64,000 bases of DNA from positions 1,860,001 through 1,924,000 of the forward strand of contig NZ_CP049257.1 in the NCBI RefSeq assembly GCF_011046535.1, given 5' to 3'. Of this stretch, positions 12,137-21,682 are shown one piece after another (position 1 is the first letter of the stretch; each line of letters opens with the position of its first letter). Source of the stretch: Nocardioides anomalus (GTDB taxonomy: Bacteria > Actinomycetota > Actinomycetes > Propionibacteriales > Nocardioidaceae). The notes under the pieces were generated by a model that was not told where the DNA came from, ran no database searches, and worked only from the letters and a program-made list of their open reading frames with translations. Position numbers and translations under genes: made by a program.

Positions 12137-12499
12137 GTGGACGTCGACCGGCTCCAGGAGCACTGCCTGGCCAAGCCGGGCGCCTGGGCGGACCACCCGT
12201 GGGAGCACGACCACCCGGTCATCAAGGTCGGCGCCGGCGACCGCGGCAAGATCTTCGCGTTCCTGGGCGCCGACGAGGTCGGGGTCAAGGGCGGCGCCAC
12301 CCGCGAGGTCGCCGACGAGTGGCTCGAGCGCCACCCCGGCGCCGCCACCGTGATGCGCTACCTCGGGCGCTCGGGCTGGAACTCGCTGTCGCTGGCCGGG
12401 GTCCCCGACGACGAGCTGCTCGAGGCCGTCGACGAGTCCTACCGCCTCGTCGTCGGGCGCATGCCGCGGGTGCACTGCCCCGCTGGCTGGGAGGGCTGA
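12137..12499 (+). CDS. MmcQ/YjbR family protein
   Basis: The 120-residue protein matches the MmcQ/YjbR fold (CyaY-like): the opening LQEHCLAKPGAWADHPW, the strand segment HPVIKVGAGDRGKIFAFLG, the WNSLSLAGVPDDELLEAVDESYRLVV helix and the short end. These proteins are suspected to bind DNA, but no biochemical role is settled. GTG 12137 is chosen since the family begins with the short DxxRLxExC helix; an upstream ATG at 12071 would add a poor low-complexity stretch. It is divergent from the kinase gene and convergent with the channel-like gene. Confidence 0.85.
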   Translation: MDVDRLQEHCLAKPGAWADHPWEHDHPVIKVGAGDRGKIFAFLGADEVGVKGGATREVADEWLERHPGAATVMRYLGRSGWNSLSLAGVPDDELLEAVDESYRLVVGRMPRVHCPAGWEG

Positions 12500-12531
12500 G
12501 GACCCCTGAGGGCCTGGGAACCGGCGGGGTC

Positions 12532-13212
12532 TCAGCCGTCGCCGTCGGACCGCGCGGAGGCGCGGGCGACGGTGAGGCCGACGAGGCGGGCGATGACCAG
12601 CGCGACGTACAGCACACCGACGATCTGCTCGACCATGACGAAGGCGCGGGCGTGGGGGTCGATGGGCAGCACGTCGGAGAGGCCGACGCTGGTCAGGTTG
12701 GTGAAGGACAGGAAGAGCAGGTTGAACCACGGCTGGTGGTCGCCGTCGTCGCTCACGAAGGTGCCGGGTCCCCAGACCACCTGGGCGGCGGCGTAGACGT
12801 AGGCGAAGGCCCAGGCGACGACGGTGAAGGCGGCACCGGTCGCGAAGAGCTCGTCGCGCGTGACCTTCTCGTCGTGGAACAGGTAGCGGATCATCGCGTA
12901 GGAGACGTAGAAGTAGAACGGCGCGTGCACGAGCGCGGAGGTGAGCGTGATCCAGTCGGTGTCGGGCTCGATGGCCTCGAGGACCGCGAAGACCATGGCC
13001 GGCAGCCCGAGCAGCAGCGCCACCCACGACAGCGCGGGCGTGAGGCGTACGGCGGCCACGGCGGTGAAGACCAGGACCATCTGCACCACACCGATCACCG
13101 CGCGGCCGCCGGTGGAGTGGTCGAGGAACGGGAAGGCCAGGACGACGAGCAGCTGCCCGCCGAGCAGGACGCCCGAGGGGTGACCCCGCAGCGAGTGGAG
13201 GGCCCGGTTCAC
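12532..13212 (-). CDS. two-helix potassium-channel-like (Ion_trans_2) membrane protein
   Basis: The 226-residue protein has about six hydrophobic segments. Near residue 178 a pore-loop-like stretch (FTNLTSVGLSDVLP) lies between two helices and resembles the TTVGYGD filter of K+ channels, but with GLSD in place of GYGD. It is therefore a channel relative whose selectivity may be altered. The GTG start at 13212 overlaps the stop of the DUF1707 gene by 4 bp, implying translational coupling. Ion conduction is inferred only from this motif and the topology. Confidence 0.72.
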   Translation of the reverse strand: MNRALHSLRGHPSGVLLGGQLLVVLAFPFLDHSTGGRAVIGVVQMVLVFTAVAAVRLTPALSWVALLLGLPAMVFAVLEAIEPDTDWITLTSALVHAPFYFYVSYAMIRYLFHDEKVTRDELFATGAAFTVVAWAFAYVYAAAQVVWGPGTFVSDDGDHQPWFNLLFLSFTNLTSVGLSDVLPIDPHARAFVMVEQIVGVLYVALVIARLVGLTVARASARSDGDG

Positions 13213-13757
13213 GACTCGGGCTGCTGCTCGTCGCGGGCGCGCAGCTCCTTGGCCCGCTTCTTCTCCAGCCGGCGGACCTCCTCGGCCCGGATCTCGTCCC
13301 CGCTGGTGAGGGTGCGCAGCATCCTGAGCCCGGCCAGCAACGGGACGATGAGTACCCACGGCACCTCGATGAACAGGAACAGGGCTCCGAACAGGAGCAC
13401 CGACCCGAGGAAGCTGAACACCGCCTCGCGCCGTTCGCTCACCCACTTCTCCTGCGCGCGCTGAGCCAGGTCGGTCGAGGTGGCCGCGGCCAGGGGGCTC
13501 GCCGCCGGCAGCAGCGGGCGGTCGGGGACCAGGTCGGCCACCAGCGGTGGCAGCTCGCCGAGGGTCCGCGCCTGGAGGGCGGCGGTGGCGCGCTCGTCGT
13601 ACTCCTCGCGGTCCAGGCGGCCGTCGGCGAAGGCCTCGGTGAGGACCTGCTGGACGACACCGCGATCGACGTCGGCGGCGCGCAGCGGGGCGTTCGCCGG
13701 GTCCCGGGGATCGTGCTGGAAGGACGACCACACGTCCCTCGACACCGGCTCCGCCAC
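13209..13757 (-). CDS. DUF1707 domain membrane protein
   Basis: The 182-residue protein has a DUF1707 module at about 24-75 (APLRAADVDRGVVQQVL followed by EAFADGRLDREEYDERATAALQARTLGEL). A pair of hydrophobic helices follows (about 113-148), then a strongly charged Lys/Arg/Glu C-terminal tail. DUF1707 modules are common at the N-terminus of actinobacterial membrane proteins; their role is unknown. The ATG start at 13757 faces away from the mce operon, and the gene is coupled to the channel-like gene downstream. Confidence 0.85.
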   Translation of the reverse strand: MAEPVSRDVWSSFQHDPRDPANAPLRAADVDRGVVQQVLTEAFADGRLDREEYDERATAALQARTLGELPPLVADLVPDRPLLPAASPLAAATSTDLAQRAQEKWVSERREAVFSFLGSVLLFGALFLFIEVPWVLIVPLLAGLRMLRTLTSGDEIRAEEVRRLEKKRAKELRARDEQQPES

Positions 13758-13842
13758 GCGGTCAGCCTAGGGCGAGGCCGCCCGGATCCGGCCCGGGGGA
13801 GGCGGGTGGGCCTCGTCGTGGCCTGCGGCGGTGGCGCAGAAC

Positions 13843-13856
13843 GAGAACACGTTCTA
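13843..13856. promoter_or_regulatory. KstR operator before yrbE4A
   Basis: The sequence GAGAACACGTTCTA fits the KstR half-site pattern nnnAACnnGTTnnA, with the first T replaced by G. It lies 37 bp before the yrbE4A start and should control the whole mce4-type operon. Confidence 0.85.
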
Positions 13857-13893
13857 TTCTGCCTGGGCCGTCGCACGTATGGGGAGGTGACCG

Positions 13894-14667
13894 ATGGCGT
13901 TCAGTGCCGTGTCGGTCATCCGTGGCCCCGGTGAGATCGCCGCGATGGTCGTCCAGGTCACCAAGCGGATCTTCACCCGGCCCTTCCAGTTCCGCGAGTT
14001 CGTGGAGCAGGCCTGGTTCATCACCAGCGTCACGCTGCTGCCGACGATCCTGGTGAGCATCCCGTTCGGGGCGGTCATCTCGCTCCAGGTCGGCAACCTC
14101 ACCGGACAGCTCGGCGCCCAGTCCTTCGCCGGGGCGACCGCCGTGCTGGCCACGGTCCGCGAGGCAGCTCCGATCGCGGCGGCGCTCATCATCGCCGGCG
14201 CCGCGGGCAGCGCCATCTGCTCCGACATGGGCGCCCGCAAGATCCGCGAGGAGATCGACGCCATGGAGGTCCTCGGCGTCGACCCGCTCGAGCGGCTCGT
14301 GGCGCCGCGCGTGCTGGCCACCATGTTCGTGGCGGCGATGATCAACGGCATCGTCATCGCCGCGGGCATCGGCGGCGGCTACTTCTTCACGGTCATCGTC
14401 CAGGGCGGCTCGGCCGGCGCGTTCTTGTCCAACTTCACCGTCCTGGCGAGCCTGCCCGACCTCTACATCGCGATGATCAAGGCGGTGGTCTTCGGCTGGC
14501 TGGCCGCGATCGTCGGCGCCTACAAGGGCCTCAACGCCGGCGGTGGCCCCAGCGGCGTCGGGCGCGCGGTCAACGAGTCGGTGATCGTCGCGTTCATGCT
14601 GTTGTTCTTCCTCAACGCGGTCATCACGGCCATCTACTTCCAGGTCGTCCCGCCACCGGGGCTGTAG
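13894..14667 (+). CDS. yrbE4A: MlaE-type permease of the sterol Mce transporter
   Basis: The 257-residue permease has five to six hydrophobic segments and the MlaE family signature (EEIDAMEVLGVDPLERLVAPRV). ATG 13894 follows GGGGAGG about 6 bp upstream. YrbE4A and YrbE4B form the membrane core of an ABC-type importer energised by the ATPase MceG/MkL, which is not in this window. The KstR site upstream and the steroid genes around it indicate sterol import, as for mce4 of mycobacteria. A KxxxGG(P)xGVGxAVxxSV stretch near the end is typical of the family. Confidence 0.94.
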   Translation: MAFSAVSVIRGPGEIAAMVVQVTKRIFTRPFQFREFVEQAWFITSVTLLPTILVSIPFGAVISLQVGNLTGQLGAQSFAGATAVLATVREAAPIAAALIIAGAAGSAICSDMGARKIREEIDAMEVLGVDPLERLVAPRVLATMFVAAMINGIVIAAGIGGGYFFTVIVQGGSAGAFLSNFTVLASLPDLYIAMIKAVVFGWLAAIVGAYKGLNAGGGPSGVGRAVNESVIVAFMLLFFLNAVITAIYFQVVPPPGL

Positions 14668-14682
14668 GGGATCGGGACGGGG

Positions 14683-15522
14683 ATGGCGAGCATCGGCAGC
14701 GTCGCGGGCGCGGTGGTCCAGGGACGCCGCAGGGCCCTGGAGCAGTACGGCGACCAGCTGCTGTTCTACGTCAAGGCGCTGGCCTGGGCGCCGCGGGCGG
14801 TCAGGCGCTACCCGCGCGAGGTCGTCAACACCCTGGCCGAGATCACCTTCGGCGCCGGCGGCCTCACCCTCATCGCGGGCACCGTGGGCGTCATCGCGTT
14901 CCTGGCCTTCTTCGCCGGCACCGAGGTGGGCATCCAGGGCTACGCCTCGCTGAGCCAGCTCGGCGTCGCGAAGTTCAGCGCCTTCATCTCGGCGTACTTC
15001 AACACCCGCGAGGTCGCCCCGCTGGTCTCCGCGATCGCCCTGGCCGCGACCGTCGGCTGCGGCTACACCGCGCGGTTGGGCGCGATGCGGATCTCGGAGG
15101 AGATCGACGCGCTCGAGGTGATGGGCATCCCGTCGCTGCCGTTCCTGGTCACCACGCGCATGGTCGCCGCGTTCATCGCCGTCATCCCGCTGTACGTCGT
15201 GGCGCTGGCCGCGTCGTTCCTCTCGCCCCGGCTCATCGTCACCCTGATCTACGGGCAGTCGCCGGGCACCTACGACCACTACTTCCTGCAGTTCCTGCCG
15301 CCCATCGACATCCTCTACAGCTTCCTCAAGCTGATCCTGCTGGCCGTCGCGGTGATCCTCATCCACTGCTACTACGGCTACACCGCGTCCGGTGGCCCGG
15401 CCGGCGTCGGCATGGCCGTGGGCCGCGCGATCCGCACCAGCATCGTGACCATCGTCGTGGCCGACTTCTTCATCAGCTATGCCCTGTGGGTCGGCAACCC
15501 CACGGTGCGGATCACCGGGTAG
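14683..15522 (+). CDS. yrbE4B: second MlaE-type permease of the sterol Mce transporter
   Basis: This 279-residue MlaE permease carries SEEIDALEVMGIPSLPFLV, the family signature, and about six hydrophobic segments. The N-terminus is longer than in YrbE4A. It begins 15 bp behind the yrbE4A stop and is followed by mce4A after 11 bp, so all are on one transcript. It pairs with YrbE4A in the inner membrane. The two proteins are clearly related but well diverged, as expected for an A/B pair rather than a recent duplication. Confidence 0.94.
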   Translation: MASIGSVAGAVVQGRRRALEQYGDQLLFYVKALAWAPRAVRRYPREVVNTLAEITFGAGGLTLIAGTVGVIAFLAFFAGTEVGIQGYASLSQLGVAKFSAFISAYFNTREVAPLVSAIALAATVGCGYTARLGAMRISEEIDALEVMGIPSLPFLVTTRMVAAFIAVIPLYVVALAASFLSPRLIVTLIYGQSPGTYDHYFLQFLPPIDILYSFLKLILLAVAVILIHCYYGYTASGGPAGVGMAVGRAIRTSIVTIVVADFFISYALWVGNPTVRITG

Positions 15523-15533
15523 GGGGCGCCACG

Positions 15534-16877
15534 GTGCTGGTCAACATCCACCACGACAGCAGGCGGGAGCACACCCGCCTGCTGGTGGCCGGCGTCGTCT
15601 TCCTCACCGTCATCGCCCTGCTCATCGCGCTGTCCATCGCGATCTCGGCCAAGAAGTTCACGACGGTCACCACCATCACCATCCACGCCGACCGGGCCGG
15701 GCTCCAGCTCGAGCAGTACGGCGACGTACGGCTCCACGGCGTCCTCGTCGGCCAGGTCCGCGACGTCAGCCAGGACGGCCGGCAGGCGGTGATCACCGTC
15801 GCGCTCCAGCCCGAGGCCGCCGACGAGATCCCCGAGAACGTCGGGGTGCAGATCATCCCGACCACGCTCTTCGGCCAGAAGTTCGTCTCCTTCGTCGAGC
15901 CGGACAGCCCGTCGGGCAGGACCCTCCAGGACGGCGACCAGATCCCGGCCGAGCGGGTGCAGACGACGGTCGAGCTCAGCAAGATCCTGTCCGACCTGTT
16001 CCCGCTGCTGCGCGCGGTCGAGCCGGCCCAGCTCAACGCCACCCTGAACGCGCTGGCCACCGCCCTGCAGGGCCGCGGTGACCAGCTCGGCGAGACCCTG
16101 GACCAGCTCGACGAGTACCTCGGCGCCATCAGCGACAAGCTGCCGACGCTGCGCGAGGACCTGGTCTCGCTGGCCGACGTGGCCGACACCTACGACCTGG
16201 CCGCCCCCGACCTCATCGACGTGCTCGGCCACCTCACCGTGACCAGCAAGACCGTCATCGAGAAGGCCGACGACCTCCACGCGTTCTTCACCGGCCTCCA
16301 GGGGCTGGCCACCACCTCGACCCGGGTCCTGTCGGACAACGAGGCCAACCTCATCCAGGTCGGCCAGGTCACCGAGCCGGTGCTCAAGCTGCTCGCCGTC
16401 TACTCCCCGGAGTTCCCCTGCCTCATCGAGGGTGCCGCGAAGTACGCCCCGCGCCTGGCCGAGACCTTCGAGGGCAACCAGATCAAGCAGTACATCGAGT
16501 TCGGCACCGCGCAGTACGACTCCTACTTCCCCGACGACCGACCGACGTACGGCGAGGTCGGGCACGGACCCTGGTGCGACGGGCTCCCGGACCCGCCCGT
16601 GCCCAACGCCCCCGCGGCGTTCAAGGAGGGCTCGGACATCGACGAGCACCCGCCGACGTCCGACGTCCCCACGATCATCAGCGGCGGCGCGCGGCGCCCC
16701 GCTGCGGACTACGGAGCCGCCGGCGGCGGGATGGCCAGCGGGTACGCCGGCACCGAGGCCGACAAGGCGGTGGTCAACGCGCTGCTGGCCGGCCAGACCG
16801 GCAAGCCTGCCTCGGGGTACGGCGCGCTCGGGACGCTGCTCTACGGTCCCGTCGTCCGCGGCGGTGACGGCCCGTGA
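15534..16877 (+). CDS. mce4A: Mce4A-type sterol-binding protein
   Basis: The 447-residue product starts at GTG 15534 with a GGGGG ribosome site. A membrane anchor (about 18-40) is followed by an MlaD/Mce beta-barrel domain (about 45-125; LHGVLVGQVRDV, TLFGQKFVSF), a long helical region rich in Leu and Gln that builds the export tunnel, and a Pro/Gly-rich C-terminus. It is expected to sit in the cell envelope as one of six Mce subunits forming the substrate channel. Its stop overlaps mce4B by 4 bp. Being first after the permeases identifies it as the A subunit. Confidence 0.93.
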   Translation: MLVNIHHDSRREHTRLLVAGVVFLTVIALLIALSIAISAKKFTTVTTITIHADRAGLQLEQYGDVRLHGVLVGQVRDVSQDGRQAVITVALQPEAADEIPENVGVQIIPTTLFGQKFVSFVEPDSPSGRTLQDGDQIPAERVQTTVELSKILSDLFPLLRAVEPAQLNATLNALATALQGRGDQLGETLDQLDEYLGAISDKLPTLREDLVSLADVADTYDLAAPDLIDVLGHLTVTSKTVIEKADDLHAFFTGLQGLATTSTRVLSDNEANLIQVGQVTEPVLKLLAVYSPEFPCLIEGAAKYAPRLAETFEGNQIKQYIEFGTAQYDSYFPDDRPTYGEVGHGPWCDGLPDPPVPNAPAAFKEGSDIDEHPPTSDVPTIISGGARRPAADYGAAGGGMASGYAGTEADKAVVNALLAGQTGKPASGYGALGTLLYGPVVRGGDGP

Positions 16878-18115
16878 GCACCCGCGACGCCGTCACCATC
16901 GCGGCCGGGGTCAAGCTGCTGATCTTCACGATCGTCTCGCTGCTGGTCACCGGTCTGCTCGCGGTGATCATGGGCAACTTCGGGTTCGGGGACAGCACGA
17001 CCTACCGGGCCGTCTTCTCCAGCGCCTCGATGCTGGAGAAGGGCGACGACGTCCGCGTCGCCGGGGTCAGCGTCGGGGAGGTCCGCAAGGTCGAGCACTA
17101 CCACCGCACCCAGGCGCTGGTGACCTTCCGGGTCAAGGCCGACGTGCCCCTGACCACGACCTCCCGGGCCGAGATCCGCTTCCTCAACCTGGTCGGCGAC
17201 CGCTACCTGGCCCTGGAGGCCGGCGACGCGAACGGCGATGCGCTGCCCGAGTCGATGGGGGTGGGCGACGACCCCGCGACGGCCACCGGCAGTGCCGCCA
17301 CCCGGGCCGTGTCCACCACGCCCCGACCGACCGGCCAGCGGCTCGAGGACGGCGACACCCTGCCGGTCTCGCAGACCTCGCCGGCGCTGGACCTCACCAC
17401 GCTGTTCAACGGGTTCCAGCCGTTGTTCCAGGCGCTCAAACCGGACCAGGTCAACCAGCTGAGCATGAACCTGATCCAGGTCCTCCAGGGCGAGGGCGGC
17501 ACCATCCAGGAGCTGCTGACCCACACCGCCTCGCTCACCTCGACCCTGGCCGACCGCGACCAGCTCATCGGCCAGGTGATCACCAACCTCACCGGCACCC
17601 TGGACACCGTCAACCAGCGCCACGAGGAGCTCAACACCCTGGTCACCCAGCTGCAGCGCTGGATGGCGGGCCTGGCCCGCGACCGCACCACCATCGGCAG
17701 CTCCCTGGACGACATCTCCGACCTCACCGTCGTGGTCGCCGACCTGCTGCGCGAGGGTCGGCCGCTGGTCAGGTCCGACGTGGTGAAGCTCAAGAAGCTC
17801 GCCGAGCTGCTCAACGAGCCGGCCAACCAGCAGCAGGTCGTCGAGCTGCTCGACCGGCTGCCCGAGTCGATGACCGACCAGACCCGCACCGGCACCTACG
17901 GCAGTTGGTACAACTACTACGTCTGCGGCTTCTCCGGCCGGATCACGCTGCCCGGCAACCTGGGCTCGATCCCCGGCCTGCAGCAGGTCCTCGACTCCGT
18001 CGCCAACCTGAACTTCCACTCCACCGCCCCGCGCTGCAACGGCGCCCCGGAGACGCCGTCCGACGACTCCGGGACCGGCACCGACGGCAGCACGGACGGG
18101 GGTGGGGGCCAGTGA
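16874..18115 (+). CDS. mce4B: Mce4B-type protein
   Basis: The 413-residue protein has an N-terminal hydrophobic anchor (about 12-35), a Mce/MlaD domain (about 40-120; VRVAGVSVGEVRKV, IRFLNLVGDRYLAL), and helical repeats up to about 310. The C-terminus is Gly/Ser/Thr/Asp-rich and disordered. An insertion of about 30 residues (Asn, Ala, Thr, Ser-rich) follows the Mce barrel. Two Cys residues near the end (in YVCGFSGR and APRCNG) could form an envelope disulfide, as in other MceB proteins. It is linked to its neighbours by GTGA overlaps on both sides. Confidence 0.92.
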   Translation: MSTRDAVTIAAGVKLLIFTIVSLLVTGLLAVIMGNFGFGDSTTYRAVFSSASMLEKGDDVRVAGVSVGEVRKVEHYHRTQALVTFRVKADVPLTTTSRAEIRFLNLVGDRYLALEAGDANGDALPESMGVGDDPATATGSAATRAVSTTPRPTGQRLEDGDTLPVSQTSPALDLTTLFNGFQPLFQALKPDQVNQLSMNLIQVLQGEGGTIQELLTHTASLTSTLADRDQLIGQVITNLTGTLDTVNQRHEELNTLVTQLQRWMAGLARDRTTIGSSLDDISDLTVVVADLLREGRPLVRSDVVKLKKLAELLNEPANQQQVVELLDRLPESMTDQTRTGTYGSWYNYYVCGFSGRITLPGNLGSIPGLQQVLDSVANLNFHSTAPRCNGAPETPSDDSGTGTDGSTDGGGGQ

Positions 18116-19092
18116 GGCGCTACACCGACGCCCAGGTGCTCCGCCTGGGCGCGATCACGCTCGTGGTGATGGCGCTGGTCATGGCGGCGTCGTTCAACCT
18201 GAGCAAGTTCCCCGGCTTCGGCGGCGACACCTACCAGGCGTACTTCGCTGACGCCAGCGGACTGCACCAGGGCAACATGGTCCAGGTCGGTGGCATCCGG
18301 GTCGGCCGCGTCCAGGACGTCGCGCTGGACGACGGCAAGGTGCTGGTCACCTTCGACGTCGACCACGGCGTGGACTTCGGCGAGCAGAGCAAGGCCAGCG
18401 TCGAGGTGCTGAACCTGCTGGGGGAGAAGTACCTCGAGCTCGAGCCCGACGGCAAGGGCCAGCTCGACGAGGACACCCCGATCCCGGTGGACCGCACCTC
18501 GTCGGCCTACGACATCGTCGGCGTCTTCGGAGACCTGGCCGAGACCACCGAGCAGATCGACACCGCCCAGCTCGACCAGGCGCTCGACGTGGTCGCGGAC
18601 ACGGTGAACTCCTCGGCCCCCGAGATCCAGGCCAGCTTCGACGGGATCGCGCGGCTCAGCCAGAGCGTGGCCACCCGCGACGGTGCGATCCAGCACCTGC
18701 TGCAGAGCTCGCGCGACGTCAGCGCGCTGCTCGCCGACCGGAGCGAGGACCTCGTCGACCTGATGTCCAACAGCAGCCTGGTCTTCGAGGAGGTCGAGAA
18801 GCGCAAGGACGCCATCCACCGCCTGCTCGTCAACGCCCGCGACCTGTCGGAACAGCTCAAGGGCGTGGCCACCGACAACCAGGCCCAGCTCGAGCCGGCC
18901 CTGCGCGAGGTCGACCAGCTGCTCTCGCTGCTCAACTCCAAGGACCAGGAGCTCAAGGCCACCCTGGCCGCCCTCGGCCCGTACGCCTCGATCCTGGGCA
19001 ACATCATCGGCACCGGTCCGTGGTTCGACGCCTACGCCGTCAACCTGGCCGCGATCCCCACGGGCGAGTTCCTGCCCGGGCCCCCGGACTGA
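18112..19092 (+). CDS. mce4C: Mce4C-type protein
   Basis: The 326-residue protein has a membrane anchor at about 12-28, an Mce domain at about 35-115 (VQVGGIRVGRVQDVAL, VEVLNLLGEKYLELEP), then long amphipathic helices ending in a short Pro-rich tail. It has no long disordered C-terminus, unlike its B and A partners. The GTG start overlaps mce4B. It is one of the six envelope subunits of the sterol importer. The subunit letter is assigned by gene order. Confidence 0.92.
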   Translation: MRRYTDAQVLRLGAITLVVMALVMAASFNLSKFPGFGGDTYQAYFADASGLHQGNMVQVGGIRVGRVQDVALDDGKVLVTFDVDHGVDFGEQSKASVEVLNLLGEKYLELEPDGKGQLDEDTPIPVDRTSSAYDIVGVFGDLAETTEQIDTAQLDQALDVVADTVNSSAPEIQASFDGIARLSQSVATRDGAIQHLLQSSRDVSALLADRSEDLVDLMSNSSLVFEEVEKRKDAIHRLLVNARDLSEQLKGVATDNQAQLEPALREVDQLLSLLNSKDQELKATLAALGPYASILGNIIGTGPWFDAYAVNLAAIPTGEFLPGPPD

Positions 19093-19097
19093 TCGCC

Positions 19098-20342
19098 GTG
19101 CGCCTCTCCCTCAACCCCCGCCTGTGGGTCGTCGTCATCGCCATCGTGCTGCTGACCGCGACGTTCTTCGTGGTGCGCCAGCCCGAGGAGACCACGAAGG
19201 TGACCGCGCACTTCCCGCGCGCGGTCAGCGTGTACGAGGGCACCGACGTGCGGGTGCTCGGCGTGAACGTCGGCCGGGTGACCGCGGTGATCCCCGAGGG
19301 CAACTCGGTGCGCGTGGAGATGGAGTACGACGCCGACGTCGACGTCCCGGAGGACGCCCAGGCCGTGGTGGTCACCCCGACGCTGGTGGCGGACCGGTTC
19401 GTGCAGCTGACCCCGGTCTACTCCGCCGGGCCGAAGCTCCGTGACGGCGCCGACATCCCGCTGCCGGACTCCGGCGTACCGGTCGAGCTGGACCGGATCT
19501 ACGCCAGCATCCGCGACCTGGCCGAGGCGCTCGGGCCCAACGGTGTGAACGAGGACGGCACCCTCAACCACCTGCTCGAGGCAGGTGCGAACGCGCTGGA
19601 CGGCCAGGGCCAGCGCGGCAACGACATGATCAACCAGCTCTCGCAGGCGGCCGCGACGTTCGGGGACGGCGCCGGGCCGCTGTTCGACACCGTCAGCGAG
19701 CTCGCGACGTTCACCGACACGCTGGCCAGCAACGACAAGCTGGTGCGCGCCTTCGTCAAGGACCTGGCCGGCGTCTCCGCGTCGCTGGTCACCGAGCGGA
19801 CCGAGATCGCGAAGGCCTTGCGCGCGGTGGCCGACTCGGTGGGCACGGTGAAGACCTTCGTGCAGGACAACCGGCAGGCGCTGGTCACCGACGTCGAGAA
19901 GCTGACCTCGCTGATGAAGACCATCAACTCCGAGCGCGACAGCATCGACACCGCGCTGCAGGTGGCGCCGGTGGCCATCAACAACCTGACGCTGGCCTAC
20001 AACCAGGAGTCCGGGAGCATCGGCTCGCGCATCGGCATCCAGGGCCAGCTCTGGGACGCCGACGGGTTCCTGTGCGCGATCGTCCAGCAGTCCTCGATGC
20101 CCAAGGCCACCAAGGACCTGGCCTGCACGATCTTCAAGCAGCTGCTCCAGCCGGTGCAGGACGACCTCCCGCCCATCCCGTCGCAGGGCCGGCAGGCCGA
20201 CATCCGCTCCGAGCGCGGCTCGGCGCCGCCCACCCGGCAGCAGCAGCGCAGCGCCGAGCTCCGGCAGGCCGCCGAGCTGCAGGCGCAGTACGCCCCGGAC
20301 CTCGACCCGACCCTCACGGGCCTGCTCGGAGGTGGGTCGTGA
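19098..20342 (+). CDS. mce4D: Mce4D-type protein
   Basis: The 414-residue product starts at GTG 19098, six bases after the mce4C stop. A hydrophobic anchor (about 8-24) is followed by an Mce domain (about 30-110; VRVLGVNVGRVTAVI, PTLVADRFVQLTPV), a helical region and a Gln/Arg/Ala-rich C-terminal tail. A pair of Cys residues near 335 and 350 (FLCAIVQ, LACTIFK) may be linked. It is a subunit of the same importer, coupled to mce4E through a 4-bp overlap. Confidence 0.92.
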   Translation: MRLSLNPRLWVVVIAIVLLTATFFVVRQPEETTKVTAHFPRAVSVYEGTDVRVLGVNVGRVTAVIPEGNSVRVEMEYDADVDVPEDAQAVVVTPTLVADRFVQLTPVYSAGPKLRDGADIPLPDSGVPVELDRIYASIRDLAEALGPNGVNEDGTLNHLLEAGANALDGQGQRGNDMINQLSQAAATFGDGAGPLFDTVSELATFTDTLASNDKLVRAFVKDLAGVSASLVTERTEIAKALRAVADSVGTVKTFVQDNRQALVTDVEKLTSLMKTINSERDSIDTALQVAPVAINNLTLAYNQESGSIGSRIGIQGQLWDADGFLCAIVQQSSMPKATKDLACTIFKQLLQPVQDDLPPIPSQGRQADIRSERGSAPPTRQQQRSAELRQAAELQAQYAPDLDPTLTGLLGGGS

Positions 20343-21682
20343 CCCGGGCGCTGCGCGGGCTGGTCCTGCTCCTGACCGGCACGCTGCTGGCCACGCTGAC
20401 CTCGGCGTGCGACTTCGACGGCGCCTACGACCTGCCGCTGCCGGGCGGCCCGGTGGACGCCTCGGACGGCTTCACCGTCACCGCGGAGTTCGCCGACATC
20501 CTCAACGTGGTGCCGAAGTCGCCGGTCAAGGTCGACGACGTCACCGTCGGCGAGGTGACCGACGTCGAGCGGGTCGGCTGGCACGCCAAGGTCACGCTGC
20601 TGGTGCGCCAGGACGTCGACCTGCCCGACAACGCGATCGCCGAGATCCGCCAGGTCAGCCTGCTGGGGGAGAAGTACGTCGCCCTCGAGCCGCCCGCCGA
20701 GGCCGCGTCCGCAGGCCGGCTCGGCGACGGCGACACGATCCCGCTGAGCGCGACCGGCCGCAACCCGGAGGTCGAGGAGGTGCTCGGCGCGCTGTCGTTC
20801 CTGCTCAGCGGCGGCGGCGTGGCCCAGCTCGGCACCATCACCGAGGAGCTCAACAAGGCGATGACCGGGCGGCAGGAGGACCTGCGCCACCTGCTCGGCT
20901 CGCTCACCGACGTGGTGGGCACCCTCGACGACCAGAAGGCCGACATCCTGCGGGCCCTGGAGTCGGTCAGCAACCTCACCGCCACCCTCAACGCCGAGAA
21001 GCAGACCGTCACCGGCGCCCTCGACGTGGCCGGGCCGGCCATCGAGGTGCTGGCCGACCAGCACGACGAGCTGATCGCCATGCTCTCCGCGCTGGACCGG
21101 CTCGGCGAGGTCGGCACCCGCGTCATCACGTCCAGCAAGGACGACCTGCTCAGATCCCTCGACCACCTCGCGCCGGTGCTGGCCAAGCTCCACGAGGCCG
21201 GCGACAAGCTCGCGCCGGGGCTCAACCTGATCATCAGCTTCCCGTTCCCCAAGGAGGCCTCGGAGGTGGTGCGCGGTGACTACGCCAACACCTCGATCCG
21301 CGCCGACATCAACCTGGAGAACCTCCTCCCGCCGGGCACGAAGTTCCCCGACATCCCCATCCCGGACATCCCGATCCCCGACGTGCCCCCGGTCGGTGAG
21401 GTGCTCAAGGACGTCCAGGCCTGCCTCGACAGCGGCGACCTGACCAGCGGTGCCTGCCGCAAGGTGCTGGCCGACGTGGACCTGCTCAGCAAGCTGCGTC
21501 AGAAGTGCCAGCAGCCGAAGTACCAGACCAACCAGGTGTGCGTGCTGCTCAACACCGTCCCGCAGGTCCCGCTCGACGAACTCGGCGACACCCTCGGGGG
21601 CCTGGTCGACGGCGTCCTCGGCCCGCTCGGCGCGCCCGCGGCCGGCCGCACCACGCGCGGCCTGCTGGGAGGTGGGTCGTGA
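20339..21682 (+). CDS. mce4E: Mce4E-type lipoprotein (LprN-like)
   Basis: The 447-residue protein begins with a signal peptide and a lipobox-like LTSAC with the lipidated Cys at residue 24, then the MceE hallmark LPLPGGP. The Mce domain (about 48-125; VKVDDVTVGEVTDVERV, VSLLGEKYVALEP) and a helical region follow. A Pro/Ile repeat (PDIPIPDIPIPDV) sits near residue 340, and three or more Cys appear in the C-terminal 60 residues. The E subunit of Mce systems is typically the lipoprotein, which agrees with its place as fifth mce gene. Confidence 0.93.
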   Translation: MTRALRGLVLLLTGTLLATLTSACDFDGAYDLPLPGGPVDASDGFTVTAEFADILNVVPKSPVKVDDVTVGEVTDVERVGWHAKVTLLVRQDVDLPDNAIAEIRQVSLLGEKYVALEPPAEAASAGRLGDGDTIPLSATGRNPEVEEVLGALSFLLSGGGVAQLGTITEELNKAMTGRQEDLRHLLGSLTDVVGTLDDQKADILRALESVSNLTATLNAEKQTVTGALDVAGPAIEVLADQHDELIAMLSALDRLGEVGTRVITSSKDDLLRSLDHLAPVLAKLHEAGDKLAPGLNLIISFPFPKEASEVVRGDYANTSIRADINLENLLPPGTKFPDIPIPDIPIPDVPPVGEVLKDVQACLDSGDLTSGACRKVLADVDLLSKLRQKCQQPKYQTNQVCVLLNTVPQVPLDELGDTLGGLVDGVLGPLGAPAAGRTTRGLLGGGS